Assembly: GCF_907165045.1 (NCBI RefSeq)
Contig: NZ_CAJRAU010000012.1
Coordinates: 1 to 64,000, forward strand
Direction of reading: 5' to 3'
From: Dyadobacter linearis
GTDB taxonomy: Bacteria > Bacteroidota > Bacteroidia > Cytophagales > Spirosomataceae
Length of the DNA: 64,000 nucleotides
Position 1 is the stretch's first letter, and every line of letters begins with the position of its first letter. Shown one piece after another: positions 33,758 through 43,791 of the stretch. The notes under the pieces were generated by a model that was not told where the DNA came from, ran no database searches, and worked only from the letters and a program-made list of their open reading frames with translations. The position numbers and the translations under genes are program-made.

Positions 33758-35044
33758 ATGCAGAATGATCTAAGTAAAAGCTCCCAGTTCAGCACCGCAA
33801 AGATATTGATCTATCTATTGGCATGTTTCGTAATCCTGATTTGCAGCTGTAAGAAAGCCAAGGGGAACCCGCTGCAAGGTTTGATATATGCAAAAGTAAC
33901 CCTGGCGGGTGGAGCCACACAGCAAGGAATCATTCAATGGAATAACCGTCAGCTTTTTTGGGAAGATGTTTTTGAAACACGCCGCAAGGATGCTAAAACG
34001 CTTGATTTTCTTACTAAGGATGAAATAAGCAAATTAAGCGACCAACAGAAAAGGGATAAGATCGAATGGGGTTTTATGCATGTTTGGGAAAACAAATATC
34101 CATCCAAATCAAATAAGTTTTCCTGCCGCTTCGGCGATATTACCTCTATTGTTATAAGCGGCGAGAAAGATGCCCTGCTGACGATCAAAAACGGCAGTAC
34201 GATACGTGTCAAAGGGGACCAGCAGTTTGGGGACGTAGGAAGCCGGGTCCGTCTGATAGACCAAAAGGGGAAATGGCACCGTATTGAATGGAAACAAATC
34301 CAAAAAATAGACTTCATGTCCACTCCCGCCCAAGCACTAAGCAGTCCAGTCAGGGCTCTATTTGGAACTGTAAAGACTAACTATGGCACGGTTACTGGGC
34401 ATATCAAGTGGGACCAGGATGAAACACTGACATCGTCTACAATTGACGGAGAAAACCAGGGCAAGGAGCACAAGATCCCCTTTGGGAAAATACATCGGAT
34501 AAAAAAAACTGCTGCCAACAGCTGCGAGCTGACCTTGATTTCGAGGGAGAAAATTATTTTGTCTAGCGGCGATGATGTGGGGACATCTAATCACGGCCTG
34601 ACGGTCTTTGTAGAAGATCTGGGAAGCATTTTTGTGGAATGGGAAAACTTTAAGGAATTAACGCTAGGCCAGGCCGGAAAAGAGGAGCAGCTTTTAGCAT
34701 ATGCAGACTTCAAAGCTGTAAAGGCGCTTTGGGCCGAAGTGAAGACCATCGGCGGTGAAAGATACAAAGGCAAATTGCTTTACGACTTAGATGAGCAGTG
34801 GGCGTGTGAAATATTGGAAGGTCATCAATCCGGCATCGTATATTCGGTTGTCCTGGGCAATATCCGCTCTGTTGAACGTAAAAATCAAAACCACTGCTGG
34901 GTGCTACTAAAAAATGGGGAAAGACTGCTATTAGACGGGCACGCGGACGTGAACGATACAAATTGGGGTATACTGATTTGGATAGATAACGGTAATCCCC
35001 GCTACATTGCCTGGGACCGGATAAAAATGATTAATCTCAGGTAG
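33758..35044 (+). CDS. lipoprotein with three internal beta-rich repeats
   Basis: A 428-residue protein with an N-terminal hydrophobic segment ending in a lipobox-like LICSC. The mature part has three similar ~120-residue units. Each has a G-x-I-x-W(D) strand (QQGIIQWNN, VTGHIKWDQDE, YKGKLLYDLDE), an FGDITSI / FGKIHRI / LGNIRSV strand, and an L.....G..I.....DVG..N.G line ending in +W..I/F... The family is not known to me. It is followed within ~55 bp by a LytS-type kinase and its LytTR regulator, so it may be a periplasmic or surface sensor partner. Confidence 0.65.
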   Translation: MQNDLSKSSQFSTAKILIYLLACFVILICSCKKAKGNPLQGLIYAKVTLAGGATQQGIIQWNNRQLFWEDVFETRRKDAKTLDFLTKDEISKLSDQQKRDKIEWGFMHVWENKYPSKSNKFSCRFGDITSIVISGEKDALLTIKNGSTIRVKGDQQFGDVGSRVRLIDQKGKWHRIEWKQIQKIDFMSTPAQALSSPVRALFGTVKTNYGTVTGHIKWDQDETLTSSTIDGENQGKEHKIPFGKIHRIKKTAANSCELTLISREKIILSSGDDVGTSNHGLTVFVEDLGSIFVEWENFKELTLGQAGKEEQLLAYADFKAVKALWAEVKTIGGERYKGKLLYDLDEQWACEILEGHQSGIVYSVVLGNIRSVERKNQNHCWVLLKNGERLLLDGHADVNDTNWGILIWIDNGNPRYIAWDRIKMINLR

Positions 35045-35098
35045 TATTTGCAGTGTACGGGCAATGCAAGGGTTTCTCTTACGTTAAAAAATGCTATT

Positions 35099-36130
35099 GT
35101 GAACAAGCTGCATAATCTGTTGATCCTGGTCGCCTTGGGGGTTTTGGCCGCCTTGGCATACCTGATCTTAACTTCCCCCAAGCCCGCCTTTTACCTAGCA
35201 GCGCTGTTGTGGATTGTTGGTGCGACAATGCTCTTATGGCTTGGCAACCGTTATATATCGCGCTGGTTGAATCAAAACTACCCTTGGGCCGATTACGATT
35301 CACGAAGGTTTTACGTGCAGATTTTTCTGAGCACGGTGTATTCGCTGCTTTGCGTGAACCTTACTTACTATCTGATCAAAACACAGTTGACAGGGTTTGC
35401 ACCAGACCAAGAACAGATTATGGTCCTGAATTTGTATGGGTTGATCCTGACGATCCCGGTGCTGTCTATTCACCTGGGTGTCTTTTTTATGCTACGCTGG
35501 AAAAAAAACTTCACGTATTCGCAAGAATTGCAAAGCCAGAACCTAAGATCACAATTTGAGTCTTTAAAAAATCACCTTGCCCCACATTTCCTGTTCAATA
35601 ATCTGAATATTCTTTCCTCGCTTATTGAAAAGGACAAGGCATTGGCCCAAACATTTCTGGATCATTTTTCGGATGTTTACCGGTATGTGCTCAGGACAAA
35701 CAACCTGGAACTGGTTAGTTTAAAAACAGAACTTGAATTTATTGATTCTTATATATTTATGCTTAAAATCAGATTTATGCAGCAGATACAGATCCGGATC
35801 CAAGTTGGTCCTGGTTTTTATAGTTATCAAATCCCTCCCTTGTCTTTGCAGACTTTGGTGGAGAATGCCATTAAACACAACAAGGCGTCAGAAACACAGC
35901 CGCTTTACATAGAAATTTATACCAATGATCAAGGATATCTGTTTGTGAAAAACAACCGTCAGCTAAAAAAACGGGAAAACTACAATGCCGGGTCCGGATT
36001 AAAAAACCTGGCAAAAAGATACGCGTATGCGGCAAAGCAGAACCTAGAAATTTTAGACAATACCACGGACTTTATAGTCAAACTTCCCCTGGTTAAAATT
36101 GAAAAGAGCAATGCGCATTATAATCATTGA
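35099..36130 (+). CDS. LytS-type sensor histidine kinase
   Basis: There is no ATG. GTG 35099 (VNKLHNLLILVALG) gives 343 residues; TTG 35048, 4 bp after the lipoprotein, gives 360. Four N-terminal membrane helices (to ~residue 135) are followed by the His_kinase domain: ESLKNHLAPHFLFNNLNILSS with the phospho-acceptor His, and an ATPase region with TLVENAIKHN and GSGLKNLAKRYAY. This is the LytS/AgrC-like class that pairs with LytTR regulators. Its last 20 bases overlap the regulator gene. Confidence 0.85.
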   Translation: MNKLHNLLILVALGVLAALAYLILTSPKPAFYLAALLWIVGATMLLWLGNRYISRWLNQNYPWADYDSRRFYVQIFLSTVYSLLCVNLTYYLIKTQLTGFAPDQEQIMVLNLYGLILTIPVLSIHLGVFFMLRWKKNFTYSQELQSQNLRSQFESLKNHLAPHFLFNNLNILSSLIEKDKALAQTFLDHFSDVYRYVLRTNNLELVSLKTELEFIDSYIFMLKIRFMQQIQIRIQVGPGFYSYQIPPLSLQTLVENAIKHNKASETQPLYIEIYTNDQGYLFVKNNRQLKKRENYNAGSGLKNLAKRYAYAAKQNLEILDNTTDFIVKLPLVKIEKSNAHYNH

Positions 36131-36866
36131 AGATGAAGTCTTGGCTGCCGAACGTTTGCAACGACTGATTGCGCAATATGACCCTTCCATCCAGGTTGCG
36201 GCCTATTTGCCGTCGGTCGAAAAAGCCATTTTATGGTTAAACCAAAATCCGCAGCCGGAACTGGCTTTTGTGGATATCCAGCTTTCCGACGGCTTGTGTT
36301 TTGAAATATTCGAAGCGGCCTCCATTCGTTGCCCGGTGATATTCACGACCTCGTTTGAGCAGTATGCATTGGAAGCATTTGGTGTAAATAGTGTGGCATA
36401 TTTGCTTAAACCCGTCAAATACGGGCAGCTTGTGAAGAGTTTTCATAAGCTGGATGAACTGAAACAGACTTTTATGCAGGCACCTTCCGGAGACTCAGGG
36501 CAAGTGTCGCTGCTTACGAAGCAAGCTTATAAATCAAGGTTTCTGGTAAAAAACGGATTGCAGATCAAAGCGATCAAAACCGACGAGATCGCTTATTTTT
36601 TTTCAGACGAAAAAATGAGTTTTCTTGTAAGTTATCAGCAGCAAAAATTCCCTGTCGACTTTTCTTTGGAAGAAATCGAGGCGACGCTCAACCCGGACTT
36701 CTTTTTTCGGATCAGCCGCAAGTATATCGTCCATGTAGACGCGATCAAAGAAATCAATCCTTACTTCAAGGGGAGGCTTAAAGTTACCTTGTTACCCAGC
36801 GTAGCCGGGGGCATCGTCGTCAGCAGTGAGCGCACCCCCCAGTTTAAATCCTGGCTCGACCATTGA
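36111..36866 (+). CDS. LytTR-family response regulator
   Basis: A 251-residue regulator starting at ATG 36111, within the end of the kinase gene. The receiver (1-120) has IIIIEDE, phospho-acceptor Asp55 (AFVDIQLSDG), a TTS switch and YLLKPV. The LytTR DNA-binding domain (about 145-250) has FLVKNGLQIKAIKTDEIAYF, RISRKYIVHVDAI and SSERTPQFKSWL. Together with the overlapping kinase it is a two-component system that probably controls the adjacent outer-membrane protein and glycoside-hydrolase genes (inference from position). Confidence 0.92.
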   Translation: MRIIIIEDEVLAAERLQRLIAQYDPSIQVAAYLPSVEKAILWLNQNPQPELAFVDIQLSDGLCFEIFEAASIRCPVIFTTSFEQYALEAFGVNSVAYLLKPVKYGQLVKSFHKLDELKQTFMQAPSGDSGQVSLLTKQAYKSRFLVKNGLQIKAIKTDEIAYFFSDEKMSFLVSYQQQKFPVDFSLEEIEATLNPDFFFRISRKYIVHVDAIKEINPYFKGRLKVTLLPSVAGGIVVSSERTPQFKSWLDH

Positions 36867-37006
36867 AGACACTGATTGGGTCATAGATAATCGGCGCAGG
36901 GTGATCCTATATTCCAGTTCATCGGAAATGGGTTTTCAAAATGTTGCTATCGCATTATCTTGATCGTCAGTATTGTTTCCATTTTATCGGCTCTGTGAGG
37001 AAATTT

Positions 37007-39763
37007 ATGATTTCATGTAAAAAAAATCGAGGTAAGGGTTTTCTGTTTTTTTTACTAATGAGCCTCAGTCTTATTTCTGTTCCATCCTTTTCTCAAAAGG
37101 TCATGCTGGAAGGGACCGTCCAGAATGCTTCTGACAAATCTGCGTTACCGGGTGCGATGGTCACCATCCAAAAAGCCAATGAGCAGAAAGTAACAAACGG
37201 CGTAATGACGGATGGGTATGGCGAGTTTAAATTCGAACAGCTTGCCGCCGGGCAATACGCCTTAAAGATCAGTTACCTGGGTTTCAAACCGGTGTCAAAG
37301 ACCCTGGATCTGGAAAATAGTGCTATCGATTTGGGCAGCATTGTACTGCAAGAGGAAACGAATGATCTGGCGGAAGTAAAAGTCGTGGGCCAGGTTTCTG
37401 CCGGGGAACAGAAGGGAGATACGACCCAGTTTAATGCCAGTGCTTTCAAAACCGCAGCAGACGCAACTGCACAGGAGCTGATCCAGAAACTGCCCGGTGT
37501 TACCATGGAAGACGGAAAAATACAGGCGCAGGGAGAGGATGTGCAGCAGATCTTGATTGATGGTAAGCCTTATTTCGGAACGGATGTAGCTACTGCTTTA
37601 CAAAATTTGCCGGCAGACGTTATTGCCAGCGTGCAGGTGTTTGATAAAAAGAGCGACAAGGCCGAAATGAGTGGTTTCAATGATAATGAACAGCTGAAAA
37701 CCATCAACATCGTCACCAAACCCAATCGCCGGAAAGGTCAGTTTGGAAAAGCAACGGCAGGCTATGGAACCGATCAAAGGTATTTGACGGGAGCAAGCGT
37801 CAACATATTCAATGAAGACCGCCGCGTGACCATTACCGGGCTGAGCAACAACATCAATACCATGAATTTCAGCGCCGACCAAAGCAGCCAGGAGGAGAAT
37901 AAACCACGAAATGGGATTATTAATACAAACTCTTTGGGACTCAACTATTCGGATATGTGGACCAAAAAAATAGAAGTCAGCGGAAGCTATTTTTACACCA
38001 AACGGCGCAATTTCAGCGTCCAGTCCAAATTTCAGGACTTTGTGAGCCCGGCTGACTCGGGCCGGTTTTACAATGAAAGCAGCCAGCGCATTGAGCAGGA
38101 GAACCTGCACCGCGCCAACCTGAGAATTGAATATAAAATCAATGACAATAACCGGATTCTGATCCGTCCCAACCTGACGGTGCAGCAGACGGATGACTTT
38201 TCGTCTTTTACCGGCCGCACAGAAAACGAAAACAGCGCGCTCAATCAAACTGAAAATACTTCCAACTCAGACAACAATAGTCTGAATATCAGCAATATGC
38301 TCTTGTACAGTCATCGTTTCCGAAAACTGGGACGAAGCTTTACATTCAGGCTGAATACAGGTTACAGCACCAACGACAACGAGAATTTCCGGCTGGCCGA
38401 TATTGCGTATTTCAGGGAACCCGACAGAAGCAATACGCTCAACCAATTTACCAGATTTGACAGGAAGGGTTACTTCTGGGAAACAGAGTTTTCATTTACT
38501 GAGCCTATCGGTAAAAATGGCCGCGTAGAATTGGAACACGAACGCGGCAACCGTGTGGATGATTCCGACCGGCGTTTGTTTGATTATGATGAGCTGGCCG
38601 GAAACTATTCATTCTTAAATGAAGGGTTAAGCAATACCTTCAAGAGCCAGTACCTGACCGAAGAAACGGATCTGAGTTATCAGTATCAAACCGAGAAAGT
38701 AAGGATCGAATTTTCGGGTGAATACCAGCGGGCAAGTCTGGACAATGATCAGGTTTTTCCGGATGCCTTTGAATTGAACCGGACATTCAGCAACGTTTTG
38801 CCTTCGGCCAGGTTCGAATACCGCTTCTCTAAATCCCGCAACATTGAAATAGATTACCGGACATGGACTAATGCGCCTTCTATCAACCAGTTACAGAATG
38901 TACTGGATGTTTCTAATCCGCTTTACGTCAGAACGGGTAACCCCAATCTTGTACAATCCGTACAAAACAGGATCAGGGGCCGATACCGCTCGCAAAATCC
39001 AGAAAAAAGCAGGACCTTTTTTGGCATGGTCGAAGCCTCCATCGTACCCGACTACATTGGAACGAGTACCATCACCGCCCGCAGCCCGCTGGCACTGACC
39101 GAAGTGGATACCTTGGAAACGGGTTCCCAGCTCTCCCTTCCGGTAAACCTGGACGGTTACTGGACCATCCGCGCGTTTTTCAACTACGGCCAGCCTGTTG
39201 ATTTCATCAAGTCCAAAATCAGCTTTAACGGCTTTGCCAACCATACCCGGCTTCCGAGCTTAATCGATTCCCTGACCAATAATACCTTTACGACGAATTT
39301 CCGACTCGGCGCATCTCTGAGCAGCAATGTTAGCGAATCGCTTGATTTTCAGGTTTCTACCCGTTCAGGATACAATATTGTCAGAAGGTCTTTACGCAAT
39401 ACACAGGACAACTTTTTCAACCAGAGCAGCCGTCTGCGGCTCAACTGGATTTTCTGGAAGGGATTTGTCTACCGGACCGATTTGATCCATCAGGTCAACA
39501 CCGGCCTTTCGGCAGGATTCAATACCAATTACATGATCTGGAATATGAGTATTGGTAAAAAGGTTTTCGCCAACCAGCGCGGCGAGATCAGTTTGAATGT
39601 ATTTGACTTGCTCAAACAAAACATCAGTATCCGCAGGAATGTGACCGATATTTTTGTAGAAGACGTGCAATCCAATGTGTTACAGCAATACTTCATGCTC
39701 ACTTTTACCTATAATTTACGTCATTTCAGCGGGGGCGCCAGTGAGAAAGACTTTGATAAATAA
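37007..39763 (+). CDS. outer-membrane beta-barrel protein with carboxypeptidase-like plug
   Basis: A 918-residue protein from ATG 37007 with a signal peptide (FLFFLLMSLSLISVPSFSQ). A carboxypeptidase-regulatory-like domain (KVMLEGTVQNASDKSALPGA) is followed by a plug (ELIQKLPGVTMEDGK, VQQILIDGKPYFGTD, LKTINIVTKPNRRKGQFG) and a long beta barrel ending MLTFTYNLRHFSGG. It resembles the TonB-receptor-like outer-membrane family, not classical SusC, and there is no SusD partner. Located between a two-component system and GH26/GH97 enzymes, it could import the oligosaccharide products. Confidence 0.82.
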   Translation: MISCKKNRGKGFLFFLLMSLSLISVPSFSQKVMLEGTVQNASDKSALPGAMVTIQKANEQKVTNGVMTDGYGEFKFEQLAAGQYALKISYLGFKPVSKTLDLENSAIDLGSIVLQEETNDLAEVKVVGQVSAGEQKGDTTQFNASAFKTAADATAQELIQKLPGVTMEDGKIQAQGEDVQQILIDGKPYFGTDVATALQNLPADVIASVQVFDKKSDKAEMSGFNDNEQLKTINIVTKPNRRKGQFGKATAGYGTDQRYLTGASVNIFNEDRRVTITGLSNNINTMNFSADQSSQEENKPRNGIINTNSLGLNYSDMWTKKIEVSGSYFYTKRRNFSVQSKFQDFVSPADSGRFYNESSQRIEQENLHRANLRIEYKINDNNRILIRPNLTVQQTDDFSSFTGRTENENSALNQTENTSNSDNNSLNISNMLLYSHRFRKLGRSFTFRLNTGYSTNDNENFRLADIAYFREPDRSNTLNQFTRFDRKGYFWETEFSFTEPIGKNGRVELEHERGNRVDDSDRRLFDYDELAGNYSFLNEGLSNTFKSQYLTEETDLSYQYQTEKVRIEFSGEYQRASLDNDQVFPDAFELNRTFSNVLPSARFEYRFSKSRNIEIDYRTWTNAPSINQLQNVLDVSNPLYVRTGNPNLVQSVQNRIRGRYRSQNPEKSRTFFGMVEASIVPDYIGTSTITARSPLALTEVDTLETGSQLSLPVNLDGYWTIRAFFNYGQPVDFIKSKISFNGFANHTRLPSLIDSLTNNTFTTNFRLGASLSSNVSESLDFQVSTRSGYNIVRRSLRNTQDNFFNQSSRLRLNWIFWKGFVYRTDLIHQVNTGLSAGFNTNYMIWNMSIGKKVFANQRGEISLNVFDLLKQNISIRRNVTDIFVEDVQSNVLQQYFMLTFTYNLRHFSGGASEKDFDK

Positions 39764-39836
39764 GGTGCCCTAAGCAAAGCTTACTGCTTGACAATCTGAT
39801 GCTTACCAAGCTTAAAGAAACTAACAAACCTAACGT

Positions 39837-40958
39837 ATGATCAAAACGTCCATCATTTTTCTGGCTACTTTTTTTGCGTCATGCAGTTTTGCCTGGGCGC
39901 AAAAGCTTATTGATTCCAAAGCGACCCCGGAAACGGCTGCATTGTACCAAAACATGCACAAATTAGCTCAGAAACAAATTCTGTTCGGGCACCAGGATGC
40001 AACCGACTATGGCCATGGATGGCGTGACGAGGAAGGGCGATCGGACGTGAAATTGGTTACGGGCTCACATCCGGCGGTGATCGGAGTTGATATTGCTTCC
40101 CTGACGGGCAGGCCCGCCGCCGTGATCGAAAGAAATAAGCAGCGCTTAAAAAAACTGGTCACTGATACCTATATACGCGGTGGTGTCACTACCATATCAT
40201 GGCATTTCTCAAATCCGGTGTCAGGTGGTGGTTTCAACTGGAAAGATTCCGTTTCCCTGCCAGCTGTGAAGTACATTATTCCGACCGGGCAAAATCACCA
40301 GGATTACAAAGCGATCCTGAAAGATCTCTCAGGGTGGTTTAAGAGTTTGAAAGGTCCCAAAGGAGAAGCAATTCCACTCATTTTCAGGCCTTACCATGAG
40401 TTTGACGGTGACTGGTTCTGGTGGGGTAGGGCGCATTGCACACCGGACGAATTTAAGTCACTCTGGAAATTTACTGCCGGTTACCTTCGCGACAGTCTTG
40501 ATGTGCATAACCTGATCTACGCGTTTTCACCGGATAATAAATTTAACGACGTGGAAAAGTATACCGAGCGCTACCCGGGAAATGAATGGGTGGATCTGGT
40601 AGGAATGGATAACTATGGGGACGTGGGCCGGGACGGTAAGTATAACCTCGAACAGGCCATTAAAAAGATCAAAATTGTAAATGACTTTGCCCTTCAAAAC
40701 GGCAAGCTAGCGGCAATGACAGAGACAGGGTTAGAATCCGTTGTGAATCCAGTCTGGTATACTGACGTGTTGCTAAAAGTCCTTCAAACCAATCAATTAA
40801 ATTTAGCGTATGTGCTCCTTTGGAGAAACGACAGCAAAAGCGCGACCCATTATTATGCCCCCTATCCCGGTCACCCGGCCGAACCCGATTTTAAGAAGTT
40901 TTATAATGATGATTATACATTATTTGAAAATGATTTAAAGAATATTTATGGCAAGTAA
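39837..40958 (+). CDS. GH26 beta-mannanase / mannosidase
   Basis: A 373-residue secreted enzyme with a signal peptide (residues 1-21). The GH26 fold is clear: GHQDATDYGHGW, ISWHFSNPVSGG, IFRPYHEFDGDWFWWG with acid/base Glu188, VGMDNYGD, and AMTETGLES with nucleophile Glu296. GH26 enzymes cleave beta-1,4-mannosidic bonds in mannan, glucomannan or galactomannan. The gene lies 74 bp after the outer-membrane barrel and 74 bp before GH97, so they probably form one operon. Confidence 0.92.
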   Translation: MIKTSIIFLATFFASCSFAWAQKLIDSKATPETAALYQNMHKLAQKQILFGHQDATDYGHGWRDEEGRSDVKLVTGSHPAVIGVDIASLTGRPAAVIERNKQRLKKLVTDTYIRGGVTTISWHFSNPVSGGGFNWKDSVSLPAVKYIIPTGQNHQDYKAILKDLSGWFKSLKGPKGEAIPLIFRPYHEFDGDWFWWGRAHCTPDEFKSLWKFTAGYLRDSLDVHNLIYAFSPDNKFNDVEKYTERYPGNEWVDLVGMDNYGDVGRDGKYNLEQAIKKIKIVNDFALQNGKLAAMTETGLESVVNPVWYTDVLLKVLQTNQLNLAYVLLWRNDSKSATHYYAPYPGHPAEPDFKKFYNDDYTLFENDLKNIYGK

Positions 40959-41031
40959 CCCCATTTACAAGTTAATTAATTCGCTTATACTGAGTATTCC
41001 TAAACCATTTACATTGATTAATCTTTTTGAA

Positions 41032-43050
41032 ATGAATTTAAATTTGTTTCTAAGGCGCGCCTATCTTATTGCAATACTGCTGGGTGTATCTCAACTAAGT
41101 TTTGCCCAGGCAAACAAACCCATTAACCTGCAATCGCCTGATGGAAAACTATCCGTGTCCATAAACATCGGGGACACGGTTAGCTGGGAATTAAGCCATG
41201 AAACAACCAGGGTTTTGCTGCCGTCGGCCATTTCACTTACAATGGGCGATGGCCAGATACTCGGACATGACGCCAAGGTTGCAAAACTTGAAAGAAATAC
41301 GGTAAACACGACAACCGTCCCCAACTTATACAAGAAAAAACAGATTACGGACCACTACAACCGGTTGTTTGTCAGGCTTAAAGGAGATTACGGGATCGAG
41401 TTCCGGGCATATAATGACGCTGCCCTGTACCGCTTTGTGACCAACCGTAAAGGCGACCAAACCATACGCACAGAGCAAGTGGCATTCAACTTCGAAGATG
41501 ACAAAAAAGCGTTCATACCTTATGTAAACGACACACGTGGCGGAGAACGTTACAGCTATTCGTTTGAATCCTTTTATGATGTGATCAAACTTTCTCAGAT
41601 GGCCGCTGATTCTTTGGCCATCACACCCTTGCTGGTGGATTTGGGTAATAAAAAGAAAGCTGCCATTATGGAAGGTGACGTAGAAGATTATCCCGGGATG
41701 TTTTTGAAAATTAATCCAAAAAACCCCAAAGGGCTTATTGCCGAATTTCCAGGTTATCCGGCAGAAGGTAAAATGGCAGGATACAACGGGATTAACTTTA
41801 TTGCAACGAAAAGAGCGGATTATATCGCCGTTACGAAGGGAAGCCGCACCTTCCCATGGCGGGCGGTGATCGTAAGCAGCAGCGACACCGCTCTGGCTAA
41901 TAATGATCTGGCGCAAAAAATGGCAAGCCCGTCAAGAATTGAAGACCCGTCCTGGATTAAACCGGGGAAAGTGGCGTGGGAGTGGTGGAACAGGACCAAT
42001 TTAACCCATGTAGATTTTCGGGTGGGCAAGAATACAGCTACATACAAATATTTCATTGATTTTGCTGCCAGTAACAAGCTTGAATACATCGTCATTGACG
42101 GCGGCTGGTCTGTAAACACACTGATGAAATCCGTTGATGCATTGGATATTAAACAACTGGTTGATTACGGGCAGCAAAAGAATGTCGGGGTTATTCTTTG
42201 GTCAAACTGGGCGATGACAGAAAAAGAAATGGAAACAGCCTTTCCCTACTATTCCAAATTGGGTGTCAAAGGTTTCAAAGTTGATTTCATAGACAGTGAC
42301 GATCACAAGATGATCAAATCCGTTTATGCTATCGCTAAACTTGCCGCAGAGAATAAATTATTGCTCGACCTGCATGGGTTTAAAGCCAACGGAATACAGC
42401 GAACATATCCTAACATCGTCAATTTCGAGGGTGTAAAAGGGCTTGAAAATTACAAATGGGCACCTTTCGTGAATGGTAAACCAAAGGACGACGTACCCGC
42501 CTACGACGTAACAATTCCATTCATCAGGATGCTGGCTGGCCCAATGGATTACACGCCGGGCGCTATGGAAAATGCAAATCTCTCAGTTTACAGGTCTGTC
42601 AACGACCAGCCGATGAGCCAGGGCACACGTGTGCACCAGATGGCCATGTACACCATTTACGAAGCTCCCCTGCAAATGCTTTCGGATAGCCCCACGCGGT
42701 ATATGAAAGAGCAGGATTGCACGGATTTTATTTCCAAAGTGCCAACCGTGTTTGACGAAACTGTGGTGTTGGATGGCCAGGTAGGAGAGTACATCGTCAT
42801 GGCCAGGAAGAAGGACGACGTTTGGCATGTAGGCGCCATGACCAACTGGACCGCCCGGGAACACACCATTGATTTTTCTTTCCTCGGAAACGGGGATTTC
42901 GAGATCGAGTATTTCATGGATGGGATAAACGCTGACCGGAACGGAACAGATTACAAACGTGAAGTGTCAAAAATCTCAAACAAGGATAAGAAAAACATTA
43001 AAATGTATCCGGGAGGAGGTTGGGCAGCGCGAATCTACCCTTCCCGTTAA
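41032..43050 (+). CDS. GH97 glycoside hydrolase, retaining alpha-galactosidase-like
   Basis: A 672-residue enzyme from ATG 41032 with a signal peptide (LIAILLGVSQLSFAQ). GH97 has an N-terminal beta domain, a TIM barrel (EWWNRTN, YIVIDGGWS, GFKVDFIDSDD, NFEGVKG) and a C-terminal beta domain. Asp418 in KVDF sits where retaining GH97 enzymes such as BtGH97b carry their nucleophile, and Glu466 is the likely acid. Inverting SusB-type members lack that Asp. An alpha-galactosidase role fits with the GH26 neighbour for galactomannan breakdown. Confidence 0.88.
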   Translation: MNLNLFLRRAYLIAILLGVSQLSFAQANKPINLQSPDGKLSVSINIGDTVSWELSHETTRVLLPSAISLTMGDGQILGHDAKVAKLERNTVNTTTVPNLYKKKQITDHYNRLFVRLKGDYGIEFRAYNDAALYRFVTNRKGDQTIRTEQVAFNFEDDKKAFIPYVNDTRGGERYSYSFESFYDVIKLSQMAADSLAITPLLVDLGNKKKAAIMEGDVEDYPGMFLKINPKNPKGLIAEFPGYPAEGKMAGYNGINFIATKRADYIAVTKGSRTFPWRAVIVSSSDTALANNDLAQKMASPSRIEDPSWIKPGKVAWEWWNRTNLTHVDFRVGKNTATYKYFIDFAASNKLEYIVIDGGWSVNTLMKSVDALDIKQLVDYGQQKNVGVILWSNWAMTEKEMETAFPYYSKLGVKGFKVDFIDSDDHKMIKSVYAIAKLAAENKLLLDLHGFKANGIQRTYPNIVNFEGVKGLENYKWAPFVNGKPKDDVPAYDVTIPFIRMLAGPMDYTPGAMENANLSVYRSVNDQPMSQGTRVHQMAMYTIYEAPLQMLSDSPTRYMKEQDCTDFISKVPTVFDETVVLDGQVGEYIVMARKKDDVWHVGAMTNWTAREHTIDFSFLGNGDFEIEYFMDGINADRNGTDYKREVSKISNKDKKNIKMYPGGGWAARIYPSR

Positions 43051-43065
43051 TCGGTTGCTCTGCCA

Positions 43066-43332
43066 TTGCGGGCGCGGGCATATCTTGAAATGAATTGCGC
43101 GCATTGCCATCAAAATGCAGGGATGGCCTCGGGTACGTCACTTGATCTGAACTACTTAGTCCCATTCAAAAAAACAGGCATTGAGCTTAACAAAAACAAT
43201 ATTTTGCTTAGAATGAGCATATTGGGAGAATATCACATGCCCAAAATAGGCACGACTGTGCTGGATGATGATGGGGTTAAACTTGTCAAGGATTACATCA
43301 AAAGCCTTAACGGGCATCATGTACAGCAGTAA
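43066..43332 (+). pseudogene. C-terminal remnant of a c-type cytochrome (SO2930-like)
   Basis: About 88 codons with RARAYLEMNCAHCHQNAG (a CxxCH haem site), then a shortened loop, NILLRMSILGEYHMPKIGTT and DDGVKLVKDYIKSL. This is the final cytochrome c domain of the large SO2930-like diheme proteins; the N-terminal ~250+ residues and a start codon are missing. It begins 15 bp after GH97, so a deletion has fused unrelated sequence. Probably non-functional. Confidence 0.65.
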
Positions 43333-43559
43333 AAGACCGTTGGAGCTGACCTGGTGACCATTTACTGATACTTTACGCGGCCTATAAGAAAACAATCGCA
43401 TAATCAGTGTCACTGTAATGCTTGCCTCACCTCTGTAACCCGTATCGCCTTTATGACGGATCCTAGCTATTTTTGCAAAGGAAAGCGATAATTCCTGATT
43501 TTGGACGGCTGTACCCTTTAAAGCTGTATATATCAAACTATTTATATTTACATAGTTGA

Positions 43560-43772
43560 ATGATCCATATTTTCAAGACAAACGTTGAGACGAAACCGGC
43601 AATCGAAAGACTTAAATCGTATCTTGATCAAATGGATGCCCTCGCCCAATGGAATTTTGATCTTGAAGATTGCGATCACATTTTGCGTATAGAGTCCAAA
43701 AGAGCAATTGGCCATTTAATTATCAATCTTCTGCATGAAAACGGTTTTGAGTGCCAGGAGCTTATTGACTAA
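43560..43772 (+). CDS. small ferredoxin-fold-like conserved protein
   Basis: A 70-residue protein (MIHIFKTNVETKPAIERLKS, WNFDLEDCDHILRIES, LLHENGFECQELID). The beta-alpha-beta pattern and the NFDLEDCDxILRIE motif occur in short conserved Bacteroidetes proteins that look like HMA-type domains without the CxxC. Role unknown. It lies 19 bp before a TetR regulator read in the same direction, so the two are probably co-transcribed. Confidence 0.65.
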   Translation: MIHIFKTNVETKPAIERLKSYLDQMDALAQWNFDLEDCDHILRIESKRAIGHLIINLLHENGFECQELID

Positions 43773-43791
43773 GTGTTTGACTGATAAAAAA

